From Xylanimonas ulmi (lineage in GTDB: Bacteria; Actinomycetota; Actinomycetes; Actinomycetales; Cellulomonadaceae): 64,000 bases of DNA. The DNA lies in assembly GCF_004216535.1 (NCBI RefSeq), contig NZ_SGWX01000001.1, positions 2,046,001 to 2,110,000 on the forward strand. Reading direction: 5' to 3'. Position numbers and translations under genes: made by a program. The notes beneath the pieces are model-generated. The model was given only the letters and a program-made list of their open reading frames with translations. It was not told the DNA's origin and searched no databases. Shown one piece after another: positions 18,767-28,118 of the stretch (within the stretch, counting starts at the first letter, position 1; every line of letters begins with the position of its first letter).

Positions 18767-20566
18767 TCACAGCGTGAGCGTCGGCCAGTCCCCCAAGTCC
18801 TCGCGCATGCGCCGGTCGTGCGTCGCGACGACGACGGCGGCGCCCGTGCGCGCGAGCGCGCGCGTGAGCTCGTCGACCAGGTCGATCGACAGGTGGTTGG
18901 TCGGCTCGTCGAGGATGAGCAGGTGCGGCGCCGCGAGCAGGGTGCGCGCCAGCTCGAACCGCCGCCGCTGCCCGGCCGACAGCTCCACCAGGGGTCGCTC
19001 CAGATCCTCCTCGGCGAGCAGCCCGAGCGCCGCGACGGGCACCACATGCTCGGGGTCGAGCAACCCGCGCGTCAGCAGCGCCAACGCCTCGTTGGCGGCG
19101 GCGTCGAACCCGGTCAGCGTGCGCGGGTCGTCCTGCCCACGCCCCACGACCGGCGCGTTCTCCTGCCCGACGACGCCGACGCGCACGCCGTCGGCGACGG
19201 TGCGCGTCCCGCGGGCCAGCGGCAGGCTCCCTGACAGCGCGCCGAGCAGCGTCGACTTGCCGCTGCCGTTGGGCCCGACGACCAGCAGGCGACCGGCGGG
19301 CGCGACGGCCACGCGCACCCCGGGCAGATCGAGCCGCACGCGGGGGGCGCCGTCGTCGCCCGGGTCGCCGTCGACGCGCGGGTTGCGCAGCTCGACGAGC
19401 GGCTGCGACGGGTCCCAGCCCGGCGAGAGCGACGGCAGGTCGGGGAACACGAGCTCCAGCGGCGGCACGGGCACCTCGACGGCCTCGGCCTCCAAGCGCT
19501 GGACGAGCCGGTCGGCGGCCTTGACGTGGATGCGGGCGCGTGTGGACCGGCGGTGGCGCTGCGAGCCCTTGGGCGGGCGCCACTCGTCCGAGAGGCCCTC
19601 ATAGGAGGCGTCAAGTCGCTCGGCGAGCTGTTGCGCGCGCTTGCGCTCGGCGCGGTAGCGCTGACGCCAGCGGCGCAGCGCCTGCGACTTGGCGAACCGG
19701 TAGGCCAGGTACCCGGGCTGCCCGTACAGCGTCGGTCGCCCGTCCATCGACGGGTCGAGGTCCAGGATCGCGGTCGCGACGTCGTCGAGCAGTTGGCGGT
19801 CGTGGGTGACCATGACCAGGCCGCCGCGCCACGTGTGGAGTTGTTCGGTCAGGAACCCGATGGCCTCGTCGTCGAGGTGGTTGGTGGGCTCGTCCAGGAG
19901 CAGGAAGTCGCTGCGCTCGGCGAGCCGGCAGGCCAGCCGCACGCGGTAGCGCTGGCCGACGCTCAGCGTCTCGACCGTCCGGTCCAGGTCGCGTGGCGCT
20001 CCCAGGCGCGTGAGCGCGACATCGACGCGCCGGTCGGCGTCCCACGCCGCGAGGTGGTCGGCGCGGGCCAGCAGCGCGGCGAGCGCGTCGAGGGCGGCGG
20101 CGTCGGGGTCGGCCTGCGCGGCGAACGCGGCGGCCGCGGCGTCGAGCTCGGCGGCCACGCGCCGCACCCCGGCCAGGGCCGTGCGCACCACGTCGCCCAC
20201 CGTCTCGCCTGGGACCTCAACGAGCTCCTGCTCGACGACGGCGACCGAACCCTCGCGCCGCACCCGCCCCGCGGTGGGCGTCAGCGTCCCGGCCAGCAGC
20301 CGGATCAGCGTGGACTTGCCCGACCCGTTCTCGCCGACCACGCCCAGACGTGTGCCGGCGGCGACGCGCACGCTGACCCCAGAAAGCACCTCGGCGCGCG
20401 CGGCGCGCGGGCCGCTGACCGTCGTCTGCCCGCCCGCCAACCCCACGGGGCGGCGCGTCCCGGCGCCTGAGACGATGGCGCGGCCCTCGTCGGCGAGCAC
20501 CGCGGCGCCGCTGCCGGCGCCGGCGCCCGGGTAGGCGAACGAGACGTCCGACGCGATGAGATGCAC
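18767..20566 (-). CDS. ABC-F family ATP-binding protein (dual ATPase, ribosome-associated type)
   Basis: 599 residues, two ATP-binding cassettes and no membrane segments. Domain 1 has GENGSGKSTLIRLLAG, LSVGQ and LLLDEPTNHLDDEA; domain 2 has GPNGSGKSTLLGALSG, LSAGQ and LILDEPTNHLSIDL. An Arg/Lys-rich interdomain linker (LRRWRQRYRAERKRAQQLAERL, about residues 285-310) matches the P-site tRNA interaction motif of ABC-F factors. Members either tune translation or protect ribosomes from antibiotics bound near the peptidyl transferase centre; which applies here is open. GTG 20566 begins a typical cassette start (HLIASDVSFAYPG). Confidence 0.86.
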   Translation of the reverse strand: MHLIASDVSFAYPGAGAGSGAAVLADEGRAIVSGAGTRRPVGLAGGQTTVSGPRAARAEVLSGVSVRVAAGTRLGVVGENGSGKSTLIRLLAGTLTPTAGRVRREGSVAVVEQELVEVPGETVGDVVRTALAGVRRVAAELDAAAAAFAAQADPDAAALDALAALLARADHLAAWDADRRVDVALTRLGAPRDLDRTVETLSVGQRYRVRLACRLAERSDFLLLDEPTNHLDDEAIGFLTEQLHTWRGGLVMVTHDRQLLDDVATAILDLDPSMDGRPTLYGQPGYLAYRFAKSQALRRWRQRYRAERKRAQQLAERLDASYEGLSDEWRPPKGSQRHRRSTRARIHVKAADRLVQRLEAEAVEVPVPPLELVFPDLPSLSPGWDPSQPLVELRNPRVDGDPGDDGAPRVRLDLPGVRVAVAPAGRLLVVGPNGSGKSTLLGALSGSLPLARGTRTVADGVRVGVVGQENAPVVGRGQDDPRTLTGFDAAANEALALLTRGLLDPEHVVPVAALGLLAEEDLERPLVELSAGQRRRFELARTLLAAPHLLILDEPTNHLSIDLVDELTRALARTGAAVVVATHDRRMREDLGDWPTLTL

Positions 20567-20606
20567 AGGCCCACGGTAGCCGGGGGCCGCGGTTAGGGTT
20601 TCCGGT

Positions 20607-21380
20607 ATGGCCTCCCCCACTTCCGCCGATGTCCGCCCTGCCCCCGTCCGCGCTGACGGCCGCGCCCCCGACCAGTTGCGCCCCGTGAGGATCACGCGCG
20701 GCTGGCTCGACTCCGCCGAGGGGTCGGTGCTGGTCGAGTTCGGCGCCACCCGCGTGCTGTGCGCCGCGTCGTTCACCGACGGCGTGCCGCGCTGGAAGAA
20801 GGGCTCGGGCGAGGGTTGGGTGACCGCCGAGTACGCGATGCTGCCGCGCGCGACCAACACGCGCTCGGACCGCGAGTCGGTCAAGGGCCGCGTGGGCGGG
20901 CGCACGCACGAGATCTCGCGCCTGATCGGGCGCTCGCTGCGCGCGATCATCGACGTGGCGGCGCTCGGCGAGAACACCATCGTGCTCGACTGCGACGTGC
21001 TGCAGGCCGACGGCGGCACGCGCACCGCGGCGATCACCGGGGCCTACGTGGCGCTCGCCGACGCCGTTGCCTGGGGCCGGCGCCACGGGCACATCACGGG
21101 CGGGCGGCAGGTGCTGACCGACTCGGTGAGCGCGGTGAGCGTCGGCATCGTCGACGGCGTGCCGGTGCTCGACCTGCCCTACGTCGAGGACGTGCGCGCG
21201 GGCACCGACATGAACGTCGTGGTCACCGGCTCGGGCACGTTCGTCGAGGTGCAGGGCACGGCCGAGCACGGCGCGTTCGACCGCGCCGAGCTCGACGCCC
21301 TGCTCGACCTGGCCGTCGCGGGCAACGCCGAGCTGGCGCAGGTCCAGCGCGCGGCGCTCGCCGAGGAGCTGGCGCGGTGA
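20607..21380 (+). CDS. rph: Ribonuclease PH
   Basis: 257 residues. This phosphorolytic 3'-5' exoribonuclease trims tRNA precursors. The [18 protein letters not shown] opening, the [34 protein letters not shown] core and the [22 protein letters not shown] phosphate-binding region are all present. The following rdgB start overlaps the stop by 4 bp (GTGA). In mycobacteria rph and rdgB are likewise adjacent and next to murI and an MBL gene; here that murI group lies on the opposite strand, converging. Confidence 0.96.
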   Translation: MASPTSADVRPAPVRADGRAPDQLRPVRITRGWLDSAEGSVLVEFGATRVLCAASFTDGVPRWKKGSGEGWVTAEYAMLPRATNTRSDRESVKGRVGGRTHEISRLIGRSLRAIIDVAALGENTIVLDCDVLQADGGTRTAAITGAYVALADAVAWGRRHGHITGGRQVLTDSVSAVSVGIVDGVPVLDLPYVEDVRAGTDMNVVVTGSGTFVEVQGTAEHGAFDRAELDALLDLAVAGNAELAQVQRAALAEELAR

Positions 21381-22048
21381 GCGTCGCCGTTCCCGACGGC
21401 GCCCGGCTGGTCCTGGCCACGCACAACCGCAAGAAGCTCGTCGAGCTGGTCGCGATCCTGCGCGCCCAGCCGGGCCTGGACACCCTGCCTGACGGCGCCG
21501 TCGTCACCGCGGGCGACCTGGGCGCGCCCGAGCCCGTCGAGGACGGCGTGACGTTCGAGGAGAACGCGCTCATCAAGGCGCGGGCGCTGGCCCGGGCCGC
21601 GGGTCTGCCGGCCGTCGCCGACGACTCGGGCCTCGCCGTCGACGTGCTCGGCGGCGCGCCGGGCATCTTCTCGGCCCGGTGGGCGGGGCGGCACGGCGAC
21701 GACCAGGCCAACCTCGACCTGCTGCTGGCACAGCTCGGCGCGATCGAGCGCCCCGAGCACCGCCGCGCGGGCTTTGTGTGCGCCGCCGCCTTGGTGACGC
21801 CGGACGGCGCCGAGACGGTGTGCCGCGGTGAGATGCGCGGCGTGCTGGTCGCCGCGCCGCGGGGCGCGAACGGCTTCGGCTACGACCCGATCCTCGTGCC
21901 CGACGACCAGCCCCCGGCACCTGACGGCACGCCTGGCGCCCGCACGAGCGCGGAACTGGACCCGCAGGAGAAGAACGCCATCAGCCACCGCGGCCACGCC
22001 TTCCGCGCCCTGGCCCCCGCCATCGCCGCGGCCCTCACCCGCTCGTAA
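21377..22048 (+). CDS. rdgB: RdgB/HAM1 family non-canonical purine NTP pyrophosphatase
   Basis: 223 residues. It hydrolyses ITP, dITP and XTP to monophosphates, keeping deaminated purines out of nucleic acids. Motifs: [14 protein letters not shown] at the start, [34 protein letters not shown] in the middle, GFGYDPIL, and the C-terminal [23 protein letters not shown] 21377 overlaps rph, so translation is coupled. The protein is somewhat longer than the about 200 residues usual, mostly from a variable insert near the dimer loop. Confidence 0.95.
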   Translation: MSVAVPDGARLVLATHNRKKLVELVAILRAQPGLDTLPDGAVVTAGDLGAPEPVEDGVTFEENALIKARALARAAGLPAVADDSGLAVDVLGGAPGIFSARWAGRHGDDQANLDLLLAQLGAIERPEHRRAGFVCAAALVTPDGAETVCRGEMRGVLVAAPRGANGFGYDPILVPDDQPPAPDGTPGARTSAELDPQEKNAISHRGHAFRALAPAIAAALTRS

Positions 22049-22083
22049 GCCCCTCCACTCGGCAGTTCGTCGTCGATCAGGGC

Positions 22084-22380
22084 TCAGTCCTCGGTGGAGG
22101 ACCTGTCCCGCGTGCGACTCAAAGACCCCATCGTGAAGGACATGACGAAATGTGGGAGCCAGAGAACGGCGGCCATGCGCAACCGCGCCGGTCCGAACAT
22201 CTGGGAGCTGGGCTCCCCGAACAGCGCAGTCGCCTCGATCCCCAGGATTCCCATCCCGAGAAAGGCGACCACCCGCAGCGCCCTCCACACACCGAGCGGA
22301 ATCCGGCCGCGATCCACGAACCCCGAGTGGGTAAAGAACCCGGCGAGAGTCGACGAGAGAGCGGCGCACAGCACTAGCAC
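22084..22380 (-). CDS. Small membrane protein, unknown function
   Basis: 98 residues with two to three hydrophobic stretches (LVLCAALSSTLAGFF, ALRVVAFLGMGILGIEATALF, AAVLWLPHFVMSFTMGSL). GTG 22380 is supported by AGGAAGG 6-12 nt upstream. A second strong AAGGAGG about 40 nt upstream does not lead to an in-frame product. I do not recognise a family. Base composition is lower in GC than the neighbours, as is the whole 22.05-22.65 kb interval, which may mark a small acquired or fast-evolving segment. It converges with rdgB. Confidence 0.55.
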   Translation of the reverse strand: MLVLCAALSSTLAGFFTHSGFVDRGRIPLGVWRALRVVAFLGMGILGIEATALFGEPSSQMFGPARLRMAAVLWLPHFVMSFTMGSLSRTRDRSSTED

Positions 22381-22657
22381 GGGAACCGCCTTCCTGATCG
22401 AATCGCCATCTGCTATCCGACCTCCTTGGATATCTCCCAGCCTGGTCTGCGGGCCTGAGCAGCAGGCTTCCGTGCGTCCTCATGTCGGAACGTGGCTTGC
22501 GTGAGCGAGCCTGGTCCCGGCTCCTTGTCCGGGCAACAAAAACCGACACTTTGGACAGTGATCGATCACGTCGGTGGTGCGGCGGTGCGCGGCGACTGGA
22601 CCAAGACCGCCGACGAAGTCCTCGCGAAGGCCAACCGTCAGCAGACTCCACAGACCA
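22381..22657. other. Intergenic stretch, lower GC, no supported gene
   Basis: 277 bp upstream of the small membrane gene and downstream of the DUF3054 gene. It should hold the promoter for the 98-residue membrane protein. A plus-strand open frame from 22492 runs through it into the DUF3054 gene but lacks family similarity and a ribosome site; I see no other structure. Confidence 0.4.
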
Positions 22658-23062
22658 CTAGGACTTGCGGCGGGGCGGGCGGGCTAGGGCTCGCCAGCCG
22701 AGGAGGGTGACACCCAGGAATCCGGTGGTGATCAGCAGGAAGCCGGGCTCGAAGCCGGCGTCCGGGATCAGCAGGCCGCGCAGCACCACGCCGACCACCA
22801 CGGTGGTCAGCCAGATGATGACGCCGGTCGGCCACAGCCGGGCCGGGGCGCGCCACGCGCGGGACAGGGCCCAGCCCGCGGCGAGTCCGGCGAAGAACGT
22901 CGCGCCGAGCGCCACCAGGTGGCCCGTCCCGCGATCCGCCGACCCGTGGGCCGCGGACCCGAACATCAAGAACACCACGAGCACGACGACGTCGTAGGCG
23001 CCCGCGCGCCCGAGCGTGACCGTGAACCCCGCGCCCGCGCCTGTCCCGGATGACTCGCTCAT
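22658..23062 (-). CDS. DUF3054 domain-containing membrane protein
   Basis: 134 residues with four hydrophobic segments (AYDVVVLVVFLMFGSAAHG, LVALGATFFAGLAAGWAL, TGVIIWLTTVVVGVVLRGLL, GFLLITTGFLGVTLLGWRAL), matching the actinobacterial DUF3054 family. The function is unknown. ATG 23062 overlaps the MBL gene stop by 4 bp. In mycobacteria a DUF3054 gene is likewise close to the murI-rph-rdgB group, so its position is conserved. Confidence 0.85.
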   Translation of the reverse strand: MSESSGTGAGAGFTVTLGRAGAYDVVVLVVFLMFGSAAHGSADRGTGHLVALGATFFAGLAAGWALSRAWRAPARLWPTGVIIWLTTVVVGVVLRGLLIPDAGFEPGFLLITTGFLGVTLLGWRALARPPRRKS

Positions 23063-23916
23063 CACACCTCCACCACACCATCGGGCTCGGCCAGGTCGAC
23101 CGGCCCGTCGTACTGTCCGCGCGCCTCGGCGAGCGCCCCGACCGGGTCGGTCCAGGACGGCAGGTGCGTCAGCACCAGGCGCCCGACCCCGGCCTCGGCG
23201 GCCACGCGCCCGGCGCGCGCCCCCGTCAGATGGATGCCCGGCACGACGTCGTCGTCTCGACCCTCGGCGAACGCCGACTCGGCGAGCAGCAGGTCGGCCG
23301 CACGCGCGACCTCGACCACGTTCTCGCAGTAGTCGGTGTCGCCCGTGTAGGCGAGCACGGCGCGCTCGCCGGGCCGCAGTGACGACGGGCCGGTGATGCG
23401 CATGCCGTACGCCTCGACGGGGTGGAACACGGTGCGCACGGTGATGTCGAGCGGTCCGACGCGCACCGTGGCGCCGTCGGCCCATGGACGGAAGTCGTAG
23501 ACGCCGTCCATCGACTCCCCCGCGCCCGACCCGAACATCGCCGCGGCGCGCTCGGCGACGTCGGCGGGTCCGTACACCGGCAGGTGGGGCTGCACGCCGG
23601 TGCGCATCGACCCGCGCAGGGGGTGGTAGCGCAGGTGCACGTACATGCCCGACAGGTCGGCGCAGTGGTCGGGGTGCAGGTGGCTGAGCAGGACGGCGTC
23701 GAGGTCGTGCGGCTCGACGTGCCGCTGCACGTACCCGAACCCGCCGTTGCCCAGGTCGACGACGACGTTCCAGTCGCGCGCCTCGACTCCCGGCGGCACA
23801 GCGCCCGACGCGAGGCCTGCGGCGACGACGTCGGCCGGGACCTGGACCAGGTACGTCGACGCGGGCGAGTCCGGCCGAGGGGTCGAGCCCGCGACGCCCA
23901 GGGTGCGCAGCCTCAT
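23062..23916 (-). CDS. MBL-fold metallo-hydrolase (RNase Z/cyclic phosphodiesterase-like)
   Basis: 284 residues. The metal site [10 protein letters not shown] (HxHxDH) is intact near residue 80. Further ligands are in [24 protein letters not shown] (Asp) and the late VLTHLPSW. The fold most resembles the RNase Z-like branch. The mycobacterial protein in the same position (murI-MBL-rph order) has been linked to cyclic nucleotide turnover; whether that holds here is inference. ATG 23916 overlaps the murI stop by 4 bp and the 3' end overlaps DUF3054, so the group is translated as one coupled operon. Confidence 0.85.
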   Translation of the reverse strand: MRLRTLGVAGSTPRPDSPASTYLVQVPADVVAAGLASGAVPPGVEARDWNVVVDLGNGGFGYVQRHVEPHDLDAVLLSHLHPDHCADLSGMYVHLRYHPLRGSMRTGVQPHLPVYGPADVAERAAAMFGSGAGESMDGVYDFRPWADGATVRVGPLDITVRTVFHPVEAYGMRITGPSSLRPGERAVLAYTGDTDYCENVVEVARAADLLLAESAFAEGRDDDVVPGIHLTGARAGRVAAEAGVGRLVLTHLPSWTDPVGALAEARGQYDGPVDLAEPDGVVEV

Positions 23917-24734
23917 CGCGCGGCCTCCACGAGACGGACCTCGGGGCCGAGGAACCGGCGCGCGAGGTGCTCGAACGACTCGGTGTCCCCGGTCGACAGG
24001 AACCGGTGGCGCGGCTCGCCGGCCTCGGGCGAACGCTCCAGTCCGCGCGCGACCAGCACCCGGTAGACGTCCTTGGCGGTCTCCTCGGCGCTTGAGACGA
24101 GCGTGACGTCCTCGCCCATGGCGTAGGCGATGGCGCCGGCGAGCAGCGGGTAGTGCGTGCAGCCCAGCACGAGCGTGTCGACGCCGGCGTCGCGCACCGG
24201 GTCGAGGTAGCGGTGCGCCGCCGCGAGGATCTCGGGGCCCGAGGTGATGCCGCGCTCGACGAGCGGCACGAACTCGGGGCACGCCTGCGTGGTGATGGTC
24301 AGGCCAGGGGTGACGTGGAACGCATCCTCGTAGGCGCGCGAGTCGATGGTGGCCTTGGTGCCGATGACGCCGATGCGGCCGCTGCGCGAGGTGACGACGG
24401 CTCGGCGCGCGGCCGGGCGGATGACCTCGACGACGGGGATGCCGCGGCGCACCTCGTAGCGCTCGCGCGCGTCGGGCAGCGCGACCGCCGCGGCCGAGTT
24501 GCAGGCGATGACGAGCATCTTGACGCCCTCGTCGACGAGCTGGTCCATGACCGACAGCGCCATGGCGCGCACAGCCGCGAGCGGCTTGGGCCCATACGGC
24601 GCGTTGGCGGTGTCGCCCAGGTAGAGGACCTGCTCGTGCGGGAGTTGGTCGAGGATCGAGCGCGCGACGGTCAGCCCGCCCACGCCGGAGTCGAAGACGC
24701 CGATCGGGGCGTCGTTCGCTGGGTCTCGGTGCAC
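23913..24734 (-). CDS. murI: Glutamate racemase
   Basis: 273 residues. It makes D-glutamate for peptidoglycan. Both catalytic cysteines are present: [12 protein letters not shown] near residue 73 and LGCTHYPLL near 186. Also conserved are [15 protein letters not shown] at the start and [16 protein letters not shown] 24734 opens the reading frame 9 bp after the DUF2017 stop. It belongs to the clpS-DUF2017-murI-MBL-DUF3054 reverse operon. Confidence 0.96.
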   Translation of the reverse strand: MHRDPANDAPIGVFDSGVGGLTVARSILDQLPHEQVLYLGDTANAPYGPKPLAAVRAMALSVMDQLVDEGVKMLVIACNSAAAVALPDARERYEVRRGIPVVEVIRPAARRAVVTSRSGRIGVIGTKATIDSRAYEDAFHVTPGLTITTQACPEFVPLVERGITSGPEILAAAHRYLDPVRDAGVDTLVLGCTHYPLLAGAIAYAMGEDVTLVSSAEETAKDVYRVLVARGLERSPEAGEPRHRFLSTGDTESFEHLARRFLGPEVRLVEAAR

Positions 24735-24743
24735 CGCTGAAGC

Positions 24744-25517
24744 CTACCCGCGCCGCTCCCGCAGGTCGTCGAGCATGGCCGAGACCAGTGACTCCTGGGC
24801 GAACCCGGAGGCCACGAAGACTCCACCCCAATAGCGGCGCACTTGCGCGTCCAGGCCGCTGCCGACGTCGTCTCCGACGGCGTCGGCGAGCACCTCGTCG
24901 TGCAACGCCTCGACGTCGTCATCGGTCGCCAGGCCCAACCGCTGGGCCACGACGAGGCGCACGTCGGTGAGCGCGGCGGCGACCGTGTTGGCCTCGTCAC
25001 GCCCGATCAGGACGACGGCGCGGTCGGCCGCGTCCTCGTCGAAGGCCTCGTCGTCGAAGGCCTCGTCGTCGAGGGCCTCGTCGTCGAAAGCCTCGTCTTC
25101 GAAGGCGTCGTCGCGGGCGTCGTCGTCGCGGGCGCCGTCGAACGCCTCGTCGAGCGCGTCGTCGAGCCTCGCGTCCCCCGGAGGGTCGAGCAGGTCCGCG
25201 AAGCGCTCAAGCCCGCGCACCTTGGCCACGGCGAGGTCGTTCTGGGTCAGGTGGCGGAACTCGGCCGCGACCTCGGCGTCGTCGCGCGAGGCGTCGGGCA
25301 GCAGCCGGCGCGCGGCCGCGTCGTCGGGCACGCGCGGGGTGCCGGTGGTCTGCATGGACGCCGCGAGCGACTCCAGCGGGTCGTCGCCCGGCTCGGGCAG
25401 CCCCGCCTGTTCGCGCAGCATCGCGGAGACCTCGCGCGCGACGATGGCGAGCACGCGCCGCTCGGCCTCCTCCCAGTACGCCTCATACCCCTCGGGCGTG
25501 GCGGCGAACGGGGTCAC
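24744..25517 (-). CDS. DUF2017 family protein with acidic pentapeptide-repeat insert
   Basis: 257 residues, longer than the roughly 190-200 usual for DUF2017. The family parts are the N-terminus ([22 protein letters not shown]), a middle [16 protein letters not shown] and the C-terminal [24 protein letters not shown]. Between them, at about residues 122-170, lies an acidic low-complexity insert (repeats of FDDEA) that accounts for the added length. GTG 25517 overlaps clpS by 4 bp. The function is unknown, but adjacency to clpS is widespread in actinobacteria. Confidence 0.85.
   Translation of the reverse strand: MTPFAATPEGYEAYWEEAERRVLAIVAREVSAMLREQAGLPEPGDDPLESLAASMQTTGTPRVPDDAAARRLLPDASRDDAEVAAEFRHLTQNDLAVAKVRGLERFADLLDPPGDARLDDALDEAFDGARDDDARDDAFEDEAFDDEALDDEAFDDEAFDEDAADRAVVLIGRDEANTVAAALTDVRLVVAQRLGLATDDDVEALHDEVLADAVGDDVGSGLDAQVRRYWGGVFVASGFAQESLVSAMLDDLRERRG
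25033..25107 (-). repeat. 15-bp tandem repeat inside the DUF2017 gene
   Basis: Five consecutive 15-bp units related to TCGTCGTCGAAGGCC (plus strand), encoding FDDEA-type pentapeptides on the minus strand; more degenerate copies continue to about 25165. The unit length is a multiple of three, so copy number changes would keep the frame. Confidence 0.85.
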
Positions 25518-25837
25518 GCGGACGCACCGCCGTCGCCCTCGGAGGCGCGCTGCATCGTGGCCCACAGCCCGAAACCGTGCATGGCCTGCACGTCCACCTC
25601 CATGCGCTCGCGCGGACCGGTCGACACGACCGCACGCCCGGAGCGGTGCACCTGCAGCATGAGGGTGCGGGCGCGGGCCGGCGGATAGCCGAAGTAGCTC
25701 TCGAAGACGTAGGTGACGTAGGTCATGAGGTTGACCGGGTCGTTCCACACGATCGTCACCCAGGGGTCGGCGAGCGCGGCCACGGTCTCCTCGGAGGTCC
25801 GCGCGTCGGTTCCCGGCGTCACGACAGTCACGGTCAC
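25514..25837 (-). CDS. clpS: ATP-dependent Clp protease adaptor protein
   Basis: 107 residues. It delivers N-degron substrates to ClpAP/ClpCP. The family core is [45 protein letters not shown], with the conserved Asn-Asp and the His used in N-end residue binding. GTG 25837 begins a short disordered arm of about 20 residues, as is usual. It is the first gene of the reverse operon and is divergent from the sugar-phosphate fusion gene. Confidence 0.94.
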   Translation of the reverse strand: MTVTVVTPGTDARTSEETVAALADPWVTIVWNDPVNLMTYVTYVFESYFGYPPARARTLMLQVHRSGRAVVSTGPRERMEVDVQAMHGFGLWATMQRASEGDGGASA

Positions 25838-25916
25838 AGCCTACGGAGGGCGATCGGTGTGCGCCGACTTCGGCGCTCATCGTGTATTTGGAAGGAACCT
25901 ATCGTAATGTGGCGCC

Positions 25917-28118
25917 ATGGCCCTCGCCCCCGCATTGCCCACCGCCGCCGTCGTCCTGGCCGCCGGCCATGACGACCTGTCGCGCGCCCTGCTCACCCAA
26001 CCTCTCGGCGACACCACGGTGGTCGAGGCCGCCGTGGCCACCGTGTCGCGCGTCGTGGCGCCCAAGCGCGTCGTGGTGGTCGTCGCGCCCGGTGACACCG
26101 CGGTGCGCGAGGCGCTGGGCGACGCCTACCTGTACGTCGAGCAGGAGGCGCCGCTGGGCACCGGCGACGCCGTGCTCGCCGCGCGCAAGGCCGTCGAGTC
26201 CCTCGACGTACAGCGCGTGCTGGTCACCTACGCCGACACCCCGCTGCTGCGCCCCGACTCACTGCTGGGTCTGCTGCACCGGTTCACGCTCAAGAGGGCC
26301 GACCTGACCATCCTGACCGCCGTCGTCGACGACGCCGCGGCCTACGGCGAGTACGGCGAGGTCGTGCGCGAGGCGACGTCGTCGGGCACGGCGCCCATCA
26401 TCGAGATCCGCGACCACGCCGAGCGGCGCGAGCAGGCCGTCGGCGGCCGCGAGCTCAACGTGGGCGCCTACGTCGCCGCGCCGGCCCTGCTGTTCGGCGA
26501 GCTCGAGGCCATGGCCACCGACGGCGAGCACCGGCTCACCGAACTCGCGCGGCGCATCATCGGGCGCGGACGGTCGATCCACTCCTACCAGATCTACGAC
26601 ACCAGCGAGGTGCGCGGGATCAACACCCCGGAGCAGCTCGCACAGGCCGCCGACATCGTGCTGGCCCGCCTGTTCCGACCCGTCAAGAACACCGACACCA
26701 AGATCGTCTTCGGCACGGGCGGGTGGCGCGCCCTCATCGGTGAGGGCTACACGCTCGCCAACGTGCGCCGCCTGTGCCAGGCCATCGCCAACGAGGTCAC
26801 GCGCAAGGGCGTCGAGCACCAGGGCGTCGTCATCGGAGGCGACCGCCGCTTCCTGTCGCGCGAGTCGGCCGAGGCCGCCGCCGAGGTCTTCGCGGGCAAC
26901 AACATCCCCGTCACGCTGCTGCGCGACGACGTGCCGACCCCGCTGGTCACCTTCGCCGCCCCGCACCTGGGCGCCGCGTACGGCGTGATCATCACCTCGA
27001 GCCACAACCCGCCCCAGTGGAACGGCATGAAGGTGTTCCGCTCCGACGGCTCGCTCCCGCTCGACGAGGAGACCAACCGCTACCAGGACGAGGCCAACGC
27101 GCTGCGGGTCTCGGACGTCGTCACGCTCGACCTGTCGCGCGCCCGCGAGGCGGGCGTGGTCGTCGACGCCGACCTCGACGAGCCCTACATCGACGCGATC
27201 GAGCGGATCGTCGACGTCGACGCGGTGCGCGGCTCGGGCCTGCGCGTCATCGTCGACGCGATGTACGGCACCAGCCAGGGCACGCTCGGCACGATCCTGA
27301 CCGACATGCGCGTGCGCGCCGAGTTCATCCACGGCCAGCACAACCCGCTGTTCGGCGGCATCGCCCCCGCGCCCGACCTGCAGCGCCTGTCGACGCTCAT
27401 CGGCCTGATCAAGGCCGGCGACGGGCGCTACAGCCTCGGCATGGCGACCGACGGCGACTCCGACCGCATCGGCATCGTCGACGAGAAGGGCGAGTACGTC
27501 GACGCCAACGACCTGCTGCTGCTGCTGTACTGGTACCTGCACGAGGTGCGCGGCGAGCGCGGCGGCGTGGTGCGCAACCTGGCCACCACTCACCTGCTCG
27601 ACCGCCTCGCGGCCCACTTCGGCGAGGAGTCGCGCGAGGTGCGCGTCGGCTTCAAGCACGTGACCGCGGGCATGGACGAGATCGGCGCCGTGCTGGGCGG
27701 CGAGTCCTCAGGCGGCCTGACGGTGCGCGGCTGGATCCTCGGCAAGGACGGCATCTTCGCGTGCGCCCTGGTCGCCGAGATGCTCGCGCGCACGGGCAAG
27801 ACCATCTCGCAGCTGCGCCAGCAGATCTGGGAGATCACCGGACGCCTGTACACCGCCGAGGCCGATGTGCCCGCCACGCCCGAGATGCGCGTCGAGGTGC
27901 CCCGTCGCCTGGCCGCCGAGCCGCTGACCCACCTGGGCGCCCACCGGGTGGCGAGCGTCTCGCACCTGGACGGGACCAAGATCCTGCTGGAGGACGGCGG
28001 GTGGGCGCTGCTGCGCTTCTCGGGCACCGAGCCCGTGCTGCGCATGGTCGCCGAGGCCGACTCACCCGCGAAGGCGCACGAGCTGTGCGACTGGCTGAAG
28101 GGATTCGTGACCGCATGA
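25917..28118 (+). CDS. Fusion of nucleotidyltransferase-like domain and phosphohexomutase
   Basis: 733 residues. Residues 1 to about 255 follow the GlmU-type pyrophosphorylase fold (AAVVLAAG start, EQEAPLGTGDAVLAARKA, the metal Asp in VTYADTPLL, ELNVGAYVAAPALLF). The GxGTRM-x-P-K nucleotide loop is replaced by GHDDLSRALLTQ, so NTP transfer is doubtful. From about 260 a complete phosphohexomutase follows: FGTGGWRALIGEG, the phosphoserine loop ITSSHNPPQWNGMK, metal loop ATDGDSDRIGIV, sugar loop GGESSGGL and phosphate site RFSGTEPVLRM. It should interconvert a sugar 1-phosphate and 6-phosphate. The next gene, a GH94 phosphorylase, overlaps by 4 bp and releases a sugar 1-phosphate. Confidence 0.88.
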   Translation: MALAPALPTAAVVLAAGHDDLSRALLTQPLGDTTVVEAAVATVSRVVAPKRVVVVVAPGDTAVREALGDAYLYVEQEAPLGTGDAVLAARKAVESLDVQRVLVTYADTPLLRPDSLLGLLHRFTLKRADLTILTAVVDDAAAYGEYGEVVREATSSGTAPIIEIRDHAERREQAVGGRELNVGAYVAAPALLFGELEAMATDGEHRLTELARRIIGRGRSIHSYQIYDTSEVRGINTPEQLAQAADIVLARLFRPVKNTDTKIVFGTGGWRALIGEGYTLANVRRLCQAIANEVTRKGVEHQGVVIGGDRRFLSRESAEAAAEVFAGNNIPVTLLRDDVPTPLVTFAAPHLGAAYGVIITSSHNPPQWNGMKVFRSDGSLPLDEETNRYQDEANALRVSDVVTLDLSRAREAGVVVDADLDEPYIDAIERIVDVDAVRGSGLRVIVDAMYGTSQGTLGTILTDMRVRAEFIHGQHNPLFGGIAPAPDLQRLSTLIGLIKAGDGRYSLGMATDGDSDRIGIVDEKGEYVDANDLLLLLYWYLHEVRGERGGVVRNLATTHLLDRLAAHFGEESREVRVGFKHVTAGMDEIGAVLGGESSGGLTVRGWILGKDGIFACALVAEMLARTGKTISQLRQQIWEITGRLYTAEADVPATPEMRVEVPRRLAAEPLTHLGAHRVASVSHLDGTKILLEDGGWALLRFSGTEPVLRMVAEADSPAKAHELCDWLKGFVTA

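Noticed and set aside
22492-22710. 72-codon plus-strand frame in the low-GC interval
   Set aside because: No ribosome site, no family similarity, and it runs into the antisense of the DUF3054 gene. Part of it looks protein-like, so only low doubt remains.
25861-25876. GCGCCG-ACTT-CGGCGC hairpin before the fusion gene as a riboswitch or terminator
   Set aside because: Short stem, no conserved riboswitch features, and position is compatible with chance.
26774-28114. Plus-strand frame upstream of and continuous with the GH94 gene
   Set aside because: It is an Arg/Gly-rich shadow of the phosphohexomutase gene. GH94 similarity begins exactly at ATG 28115.
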